Source: Macquaria australasica
Taxonomy: Eukaryota > Chordata > Actinopteri > Centrarchiformes > Percichthyidae
DNA length: 64,000 nt
Direction: 5' to 3'
Assembly: GCA_005408345.1 (NCBI GenBank)
Contig: SEMN01000148.1
Location: forward strand, 806,001 to 870,000
How positions within the stretch are numbered: position 1 is the first letter of the stretch; every line of letters starts with the position of its first letter. Positions 58,801 through 64,000 of this stretch are shown here, in pieces. Below the pieces are notes generated by a model. It was not told where the DNA came from. It ran no database searches and saw only the letters and a list, made by a program, of their open reading frames with translations. Position numbers and translations under genes: made by a program.

Positions 58801-61800
58801 CCTCCACTGATGGCTGTTTCTCTGACACTGTGATCGGCTCGCCATATGTAGGCTGAAGTGTGAGTGATCTGGCAGATTCTTTGGCTTGGTTTTGAACATT
58901 TGGAGGAACAAAGGATGGCATATCCATGGTGGGGCTCTCTGGTACAACTCGTTCACCAGCAAAGAACCCTTGGATCTGAGGCTCAAAAAACTCCTCTGGG
59001 CGTTTCTCCGATCCAATGCTGTCTGGGCTCATGGAACCACTTTTCTCGCTGCCCTGCTTGTCTGAGTCCATCTTCAAAGCTGAAAGGACATCTGTAAGTT
59101 GGCTGTTTTGATCACCATAGAAAAGTAATGCTTGGGCATGCTGTGAATGAGATATTTATTAAGCCAGGGACTGGGAAAGCCATTATCACAGAAACAGGCA
59201 AAGCTCTCCTCAGAAACTTACAGCACAATGATACGGCCATCACTGAAGAAGTACGGCGGGATTATGGGGTCCACCAAGTCACAGATGGATGAGAATATGG
59301 CATGGTATGTGACGGAACCGGCATGAGGCAACTGTGATGCTGATTTATGGGAAACAAGCAGTAATAGATGGGATGATACCCATGCTACTCTTCAAAACAT
59401 CAGATACAAAAAGAATAGCATTTCTGTCATTCTTTGTAAATACGTTGAAATGTTGTGAGAATTTGACCAGTTAAAATCTGTCAATGTTCACATAGTTCAC
59501 TTGACTTGAAATACATTTTGACTAATGACTTTTATATGTCATTACATATTTCAAAGAATACAGAAGAATCTTGCTGGTGAATGACAGAGAAATGCCATAC
59601 ACTGTCACTAACAGTGACAAAAACAAACAAATGAATTGGAATTTTGCTGATAAAATCATGCATTTGATGAGGCAACTATACCACACTTAACATGAGACAG
59701 CCAACACAAAATCCCACCCAAATTATGTACACAGAATTATGATAATAATATGAGTGATCTATGTTTAGTAGCAAGTATGATTCATGGTTACAAAAAGTGT
59801 GTAGCACTGGCATACCAGCGCCAAGCTATGTGTAAACATAATGAGAAACCCGTAAGGTTATAGCCGGTGACAAAAAGCACTGTTACGTTCAGCAACACTT
59901 CACTTCATCATACCAATACGAAACGGCCAGCCCCGAAAACCACAGCAAGAAAAAGAAAATATAAGCGCAAAGATAGCACACAATAAAACCAGGTTAAGTT
60001 AAAAGAATGTGACTCTTTTCACCAACAAGCCTGTGTTGCCTTGCAGCCACAGCAGAGCGCAGGGAGCATTACTTGCCATTCCACCTGAATTATAATGCTG
60101 ATGTTATATGCTTATGGGTTCCTTTTGACACATCTGGTGTTCTTATACAGTGGACAATGCAGTAACATGCAAGCAAGGAGAGCAGAGGGCAGGACACACC
60201 TGTGTCAGGGTTCTCCTCACCCTCTGCTTCCTCCTCCTCCCTGTCCATAGAGCTTTCTGCAGCAGCACTAGCTGCTTCGGCCAGCTCCAGGTCTAGATCC
60301 TGTGCCTCGTCTATGGCCTCTGCCTGCTCTAAGGGCTCAGCTTGGGGGCTGTCCAGCTCGGGCTCTTCCCCGCTCCACTGCTGCTCATCAAGAGCTGCCT
60401 CGGACTCTGCTGCCTCTGCACTCTCCTCCTCCTCCTCCTCCTCCTCCTCTTCCATCTCCTCCTCGTATTCAGCTGTAAGAGCCTCCATGGTCTCTTCTTC
60501 TCAAAAACAGGGTGAGAGGGGGACACATTAAGACTACAGGCAACACAGACTTGGGTTATGTGAGAACACAACTTATGATGGGACACTTTCAGCTCTGGGA
60601 AAATATGGCCTAAAGTGTATGTCTGTTCACACATATAGGTACATTACACATATAGTACAGAGTTTCGTGTGTGCGTAGTTTCATTCTGTTTGTATGCTTT
60701 TCTACTTTAGGTGCTTAGTGTACCCAGTATGCAAGGAAACTATAAAGATATATTGGTTAAAGGCATGCATGAGATTTTTTAAAATCTTTTTGGTTTGTCA
60801 ACATTTACTGTATAATCAAGAATCTGTTTTGTAAAGACTATAACCACTTCCACTTCTAGCTATCTCTTGTACATACTATGCCTGCAACCCAGATTGACTG
60901 ACCATCAATGATAACTGAGGTTGTTTTAGGAAAATGGAAACATAAATGAAGCAGCAACACTTCATGGCCTAACATTGCACTATTGTAGAAGCACTTATGT
61001 TCAGAGCACTTCTGAAATCCCAGGCTCTTTAGACTATGAAGAGCTGCAGTCCAGTACAGAAAAAAGCAGAGTGCCTTAGATTCTTGACATTGCACGGACT
61101 GGATTTTTAACTGTGTAATGGTCAATGTGGGGGCGTGCAGCTTTGCTCTTCAGCATCCATTGCTGTGTAACATTTTGAGTTCTTGCGTAGGTTACGCAAA
61201 TTCGCGAATGTTGCTGCATGTGACATGTCTGTTGGTAAAAACAACTTTGCACTAGCTTTTTTGTCAACAGGGGTGACAGGGTAGGGTGAGGCTGGTGGAA
61301 TTATCCACAATCCAGAATCAGTGTGTATTAACATACTTTTTATTTTATACAATTTATGTAGTTACACAGTCAATGACATACTCTTTATATGTATCTCTTC
61401 TTTGTCATGTGTTTATTGAATGAATACATACATTTAAACGACATAGATGGATAAATATAGCGATTTAGAGATTGATCAATACTTCGTTTGCATTCTAAGT
61501 CTCAACCACATAAATGTTATGAATTGTTTTAGTCTAGCTTAGACATGCTGCTATGGAGAGAAGTATTAGAGGAGTCAAGTTCTATCAGGGTATGGGAGAA
61601 GGCAGAGGTATAAATTAAGTTCTTGTTCGCTGTTCAAGCTGCCAATCCAAAGGATTTATTTTGATGGATGGATAACGTAAAAGGCTATGTTGTGTATTTG
61701 TGTAGCTTAAGTGTAAATACACTGAGGTCCTAGATTCCCTCTATGTATTTGGGGAAACACTTTTTAAAAGAAACTGCCTGCATCTTGTATTTCTAAAGAC

Positions 61801-62752
61801 AATAAAAGTGGAAGGCTGTATGTAGGTGTAATTGTTTGCGAGTGTGTGGAGCTGAAAGTCTTCCTTGTTGCCACAGTGAGTGTGTGAGAGTAGTTTAGAA
61901 TGAGCGCAGGGTATTTGACATGGTGCGCTGCAGCATAATTAAGGGGTCGTCTTGAGGAATGAACCACAACACAACTCTGGGAGATGAGTGGTATAGAGAA
62001 ATTTGTGCATGGAGGTCATCAATCGTGCACGGTATCTTTGAAATACTCATGAAAGCCTTTTGGATTTTAACTCATGTCCCAAAAGTAAACCTTGGTGGAC
62101 ATGTGGTCTTACTGATGAGAATTGCGATGTATTTTGTCCATTGAGTGAATCACAATTAAACCTACTTTAGAGACACCACTGTTATGTGTTGGACTTAACA
62201 ACATGGTAACCACAGGTAGCAATGGCTTTGGGTGAAATAAATGAAAAAAAGAAATATGACTGTTAAACAAATATGAAATTGCTCAGATTTTGAGCGAACA
62301 AACATCACAAAGACACAAACAAACACAAGGACGAACGAAGAGACGAACTGACGGACGAAGAGACGAACTGACTGACGAAGAGACGGAAGGACGGAAGGAG
62401 GGAGGAATGGAGGGAGAAGGTCAAATCACAGAAGAAGGAGAGGGAATTGGTGTTAAAAAGAGAAAGGAGAGAAACAGTGAGAGAGAGACGGAGGAATGGA
62501 GGGGGGGATGGCAAAGAGGAACCATGCGTGGTTCACCTTCAATCTGTCTAAAGGCCACGGCCTGCCCTGTGGGGCGAGAGCCCGAGTGCGTCCACTCTGG
62601 GCTGAACAATGGGTGCTCATAGTACTCCTCGTCGGAGTGGTAGGGGTCGTCCTCGGGCACGGAAACTGAGATGGAGGGGGCGAGGAACTTGCACCTCTCC
62701 CGAGAATTTTGGAAGCGGCGGAGAGGGCCTGCCTCCTCCTCATCCCCTACAT
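37582..62752 (-). CDS. map2: Microtubule-associated protein 2, 14 exons; partial, N-terminal exons outside window
   Basis: Neuronal protein that binds and stabilises microtubules, mostly in dendrites. Fourteen minus-strand exons sum to 5033 nt; after a 2-nt partial codon this is 1676 codons plus the stop, all phases joining. Order from N to C: two acidic exons, a 2967-nt projection-domain exon, basic and Ser/Pro-rich exons (GRISTPERK; SGHSTPRTPGSTAITPGTPP; VVRTPPKSPATTPKQLR), then four tau-type repeats (KIGSTENIKYQPKGGQ, QSRCGS...SAGGGN, SKCGSLDNIHHRPGG, AKVGSLDNAHHIPGGG) and the conserved tail ESPQLATLAEDVTAALAKQGL. The giant exon gives the high-molecular-weight form; skipping it gives a MAP2c-like form only if flanking phases allow. 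Oddities: a long E/K/R block and a diverged second repeat. The tail rules out tau and MAP4. Confidence 0.96.
37804..38468. other. map2 intron before the last exon
   Basis: AT-rich, nothing recognised. Confidence 0.6.
38469..38581 (-). CDS. map2: map2 exon, fourth microtubule-binding repeat
   Basis: GGNVRIETVKLDFKDKAQAK then VGSLDNAHHIPGGGHVM. Size 113 nt, standard for this exon in MAP2/tau. Acceptor CCCCAG, donor GTGATT (moderate). Confidence 0.96.
38582..40481. other. map2 intron with a degraded repeat at about 38910-39240
   Basis: AAAGGGCCAGTTCACCCAAATGTAAAAATA starts a sequence resembling a common teleost repeat. An (AT)n-like run at 38945-38966 is inside it. The rest is unassigned. Confidence 0.4.
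40482..40563 (-). CDS. map2: map2 exon, third microtubule-binding repeat
   Basis: VQIQNKKIDLSHVTSKCGSL then DNIHHRP plus one base of Gly. Size 82 nt, as in tau/MAP2 genes. Acceptor CTTCCAG, donor GTAACAG. Confidence 0.96.
40564..43484. other. map2 intron between third- and second-repeat exons (2.9 kb)
   Basis: AT-rich. The minus frame at 40829-41206 has no homology that I recognise and no splice context. No further repeat exon was found. Confidence 0.55.
43485..43577 (-). CDS. map2: map2 alternative second-repeat exon (4R form)
   Basis: Thirty-one codons, 93 nt, phase 0 to 0, so it can be skipped without a frame change, as the mammalian 4R exon is. It keeps VQSRCGS and SAGGGN but is otherwise far from mammalian sequence (LIPSVKLNYSH; LDRRGYSAGGGN). 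Acceptor CTGCAG, donor GTGAGT. Confidence 0.9.
43578..50637. other. map2 large intron (7.1 kb)
   Basis: AT-rich. Holds a (GT)n run at 46436-46459, an imperfect palindrome near 47331-47390 (GAGCAGGAGC...GCTCCTGCTGCTGCTC) and many short frames without homology. No exon supported. Confidence 0.55.
46436..46459. repeat. (GT)12 microsatellite
   Basis: Uninterrupted GT dinucleotides in a map2 intron. Confidence 0.95.
50638..50939 (-). CDS. map2: map2 exon, proline-rich region and first repeat
   Basis: One hundred codons after completing Glu. Contains SGHSTPRTPGSTAITPGTPP, VRTPPKSPATTPKQLR and KSKIGSTENIKYQPKGGQ. TPGT/TPPKSP motifs are typical phosphorylation sites of the proline-rich domain. Acceptor GTTTCAG, donor GTGATG. 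Confidence 0.96.
51389..51445 (-). CDS. map2: map2 small exon (57 nt)
   Basis: FRTEMRAEHRTGRAPSMT, with split codons at both ends (Ser at the 5' end, Glu at the 3' end). Other frames contain stops. Acceptor CCTATAG, donor GTAAAGG; phases fit both neighbours. Confidence 0.8.
52253..52394 (-). CDS. map2: map2 exon, Ser-rich linker
   Basis: Forty-seven codons plus one base: DTRSSLPRHASILSRRGY and STSITSSGS resemble mammalian MAP2 RSSLPRPSSILPPRRG and SLNSSISSS. Acceptor CTACAG, donor GTAGGC. Confidence 0.9.
52554..52655 (-). CDS. map2: map2 cassette-compatible exon (102 nt)
   Basis: IPTSISRLAASLDRPRPSSA then EPQGSPVLQRFITK, phase 0 to 0, so it can be skipped in frame. The acceptor is pyrimidine-poor (CACTAACAAAG), suggesting regulated use; the donor GTAGGT is good. 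Confidence 0.75.
53916..53977 (-). CDS. map2: map2 small exon (62 nt)
   Basis: ALPDSRQPLSVARQSRDRTS after a split Glu codon. Chosen over two other open frames because only this one joins both neighbours in phase. Acceptor CTCTCAG, donor GTGAGT. Confidence 0.7.
53978..55124. other. map2 intron (1.1 kb)
   Basis: AT-rich; no exon recognised. The open frame running in from the exon at 55125 past its donor is intron read-through. Confidence 0.55.
55125..55256 (-). CDS. map2: map2 exon, basic segment
   Basis: Forty-three codons with split ends: VIKKTELTKKMETQSPSKRS and MKPAIRQTRP match mammalian KKAELAKKTEVQAHSPSRK and LKPAIKYTRP. Acceptor AATGTAG, donor GTGACA. Confidence 0.92.
55746..55988 (-). 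CDS. map2: map2 exon after the projection exon
   Basis: Eighty codons with split ends. DDKSMATEQIEPLPNV and KGRISTPERKPVRKEPV resemble mammalian DDDRSIMTEQLETIP and GRISTPERKVAKKEP. Acceptor CTGCAG. The donor G|GTTCTC is weak but fixed by phase. Confidence 0.93.
56113..59079 (-). CDS. map2: map2 giant projection-domain exon (2967 nt)
   Basis: Completes Ala and encodes 988 residues. Conserved MAP2 landmarks in order: RSGMSAYFETSAM and GYYELS (about 124-153 of the exon), NGTVMAQDLPEMLDLAGTRS (319-338), ESQLEEMGYCVF (383-394), LVHQEA (564-569), IESVVTVEDDFITVVQT (875-891), HSVRFSA (900-906) and ETTMDDSILDSSWVDTQ (972-988). Between about 641 and 808 is a run almost wholly of E, K and R. Acceptor TCCTTTCAG, donor GTGAGA. 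The large antisense frames over it are shadows of its skewed composition. Confidence 0.96.
56654..57157 (-). other. map2: E/K/R-rich block in map2, predicted single alpha helix
   Basis: Exon residues 641-808 are nearly all Glu, Lys and Arg in KEEREKEE-like runs with few hydrophobics, no Pro and no Gly. This is the signature of ER/K single alpha helices (as in myosin VI and caldesmon) rather than a heptad coiled coil. I recall no such block in mammalian MAP2. Low complexity could also mean disorder. Confidence 0.7.
59080..60199. other. map2 intron (1.1 kb)
   Basis: Nothing recognised. Confidence 0.6.
60200..60499 (-). CDS. map2: map2 acidic exon with NAGNAG acceptor
   Basis: Ninety-nine codons, split at both ends. 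Opens EETMEALTAEYEEEM followed by a run of ten Glu, then Glu/Ala-rich sequence, ending EGEENPDTG. Phase joins both neighbours. Acceptor GAG|AAG|AAG allows a start at 60499 or 60496, differing by one Glu. The donor GTGTGT is moderate. I do not know a mammalian counterpart. Confidence 0.75.
60500..62536. other. map2 intron (2.0 kb) with a minisatellite
   Basis: Mostly AT-rich. Near its 5' (right) end is a GACGAAGAGACGAACTGAC-type tandem repeat and a GGAAGGAGGGAGGAATGGAGGG purine tract. Confidence 0.55.
62318..62404. repeat. Minisatellite, about 19-bp unit
   Basis: GACGAAGAGACGAACTGAC recurs with small changes about three times, then degrades into GACGGAAGGACGGAAGGAGGG. Confidence 0.75.
62537..62752 (-). 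CDS. map2: map2 upstream exon (first in window)
   Basis: Seventy-one codons with split ends: CKFLAPSISVSVPEDDPYHS, DEEYYEHPLFSPEWTHSGSR, AVAFRQIE. The sequence has strong codon structure and phase-joins the acidic exon. I associate the EDDPYHSDEEYYEHPLF block with an alternative MAP2 exon, from memory. Acceptor TTTGTAG, donor GTGAAC. Confidence 0.75.
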
Positions 62753-64000
62753 CTACAAACAAGACAGACACAAGGAGAAGAACTGCAGGGAAATCTGGAC
62801 ACACGGACTGAAAGAGAGAGCGAAGAGGAAGAAAAAGATAAAAAAAAAAGTAGAAGACACCAAAGAATGTCCATTTTAAAGAGTTGATTTAACATAATAT
62901 TGAGTCTTCAAATCTAGTTTATCTTTGAAAACATTAATAGGATGCCAATTGAAAAGGGGTTTTGCAATTTTGGTAAAAAAAAATAAATAAATAAAACAAA
63001 ACTTTACATTACTTACATTATTTGTCACTTACTTGAATTTTTTAATCTTAAAAATGAAAACCTTTCACAGTTTAGAAAAAAATATTCAACGTCAGTTAAC
63101 TGCACTATATACATTTGCTTTGTGCATTAAGGGGTTTTTAGCTTTTGTGTATCTGCTGATAGGCAGAATTAAGAATAAAGCATTAATTAGCATAGTAACT
63201 TAGAAATGTTTTAGTAGGACCATTGCAACAATTTATGACCTTTATTTATTTAATTTGTTTTGGCTTAGGTCCTCAGTTGGAATTTATAGCTATTAGACAA
63301 TACTTGATTGAATGGGAGGTCACTAAATCACTTTTTTATTTTTTTTAATGAAATTATAAATGATTACCATGTTCTTTACTAGATAAATCTAGACAAAACT
63401 GACTTAAACTGACGTTTTAAGATGGACATTTTTGTTTACAGTGAACAGGGAGATAAAGCTTGAGGAGAAAAAATAACAAAAAAAAAAGACAAATTTAAAA
63501 TAGGCAACAAAAACAAAGAGGGTCACCAGAGGGGGAATGCAAGAACAAGACAAAGCTTGACTGAGAGTAAGAGAAACATAACACACAGGACATTGACAAG
63601 GAGACAGCGACAAGCAACTCAAAGGTGACAAAGCTTTGGGGGCCAGCCATACTCTGAGACAAACAAAATTAGCATATTGCATCGTTTGAGGAAGATATCA
63701 ATAAAAACTGCTTCACATATGATTAAACCTAAATAAAAGACTTACAACACAAAAAGTAATTAAACACATATAACAACAGTTACAATACTAATACAGCAGT
63801 AGTTGTAGTAGTGACACAATCAGTAGCGTGTGTGTTTTGCCATTGCCACTACACGAACAAACCTCTATACCTATATGAACCTCTGGATCCAGTCAGACAC
63901 CATCTAATCATCATTTTAGAACAATGGGAAAACCCAGTGTAGTCTAAAAAGTCATATTTAAAAGAACGGCACCTCTATGGTCCTAAGATGACTGAACCTT
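62753..64000. other. Right-edge stretch, map2 upstream intron
   Basis: AT-rich with A runs. No exon of the N-terminal map2 region (including the PKA RII-binding part) is seen, so it lies outside. Confidence 0.55.

Noticed and set aside
60202..60531. 109-codon plus-strand Ser-rich frame
   Set aside because: Antisense shadow of the acidic map2 exon.
62290..62622. 110-codon plus-strand charged frame
   Set aside because: Arises from the minisatellite and purine tract, then antisense to the map2 exon.
1..64000. CRISPR arrays, operons, phage or plasmid features
   Set aside because: The window is clearly vertebrate nuclear DNA with spliced genes; no such structures are present.

Overview
The window is vertebrate nuclear DNA, almost certainly from a ray-finned fish, probably a percomorph. 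It has small coding exons with GT-AG introns in AT-rich sequence, and teleost-type interspersed repeats. The carbamoyl-phosphate synthase keeps the glutaminase cysteine that mammalian CPS1 has lost. Three genes are present: cps1 (minus strand, 5' two thirds), myl1 (plus strand, complete) and map2 (minus strand, 3' part).

Layout. 1-731: cps1 intron. 732-19294: 22 coding exons of cps1, read right to left. Joined, they give 944 codons with every exon phase consistent, from the mitochondrial start methionine through the glutaminase-like domain, the first ATP-grasp half and into the middle linker/oligomerisation domain. The second ATP-grasp half and the N-acetylglutamate-binding C terminus lie beyond the left edge. 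19295-29314: about 10 kb of intergenic DNA with repeats and possible regulatory islands but no recognisable gene. 29315-35050: myl1, six coding exons, 195 residues, preceded by a TATA box and followed by a poly(A) signal at 35555. 35648-35915: an inverted-repeat (MITE-like) element. About 35960-37581: probable map2 3' UTR. 37582-62752: fourteen map2 exons, read right to left. They encode the C terminus with four tau-type microtubule-binding repeats, the proline-rich region, one giant projection-domain exon (about 3 kb) and two acidic upstream exons. The true N terminus is beyond the right edge.

The three proteins act separately: a mitochondrial nitrogen-metabolism enzyme, a fast-muscle myosin essential light chain and a neuronal microtubule-associated protein. 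They are linked by synteny. The order and relative orientations mirror human 2q34 (MAP2 ... MYL1 ... CPS1), but the genes between them in human (UNC80, RPE, KANSL1L, ACADL, LANCL1) are not seen here.

I see no unknown multi-gene system. The most unusual features are a roughly 168-residue E/K/R helix-like block in the map2 projection domain, a LINE fragment touching the 5' splice site of cps1 exon 4 with an open reading frame and a sense poly(A) signal, and a strongly diverged second microtubule-binding repeat exon. Exon ends were set by reading splice sites by eye and checking reading-phase continuity; no alignment or transcript data were available.
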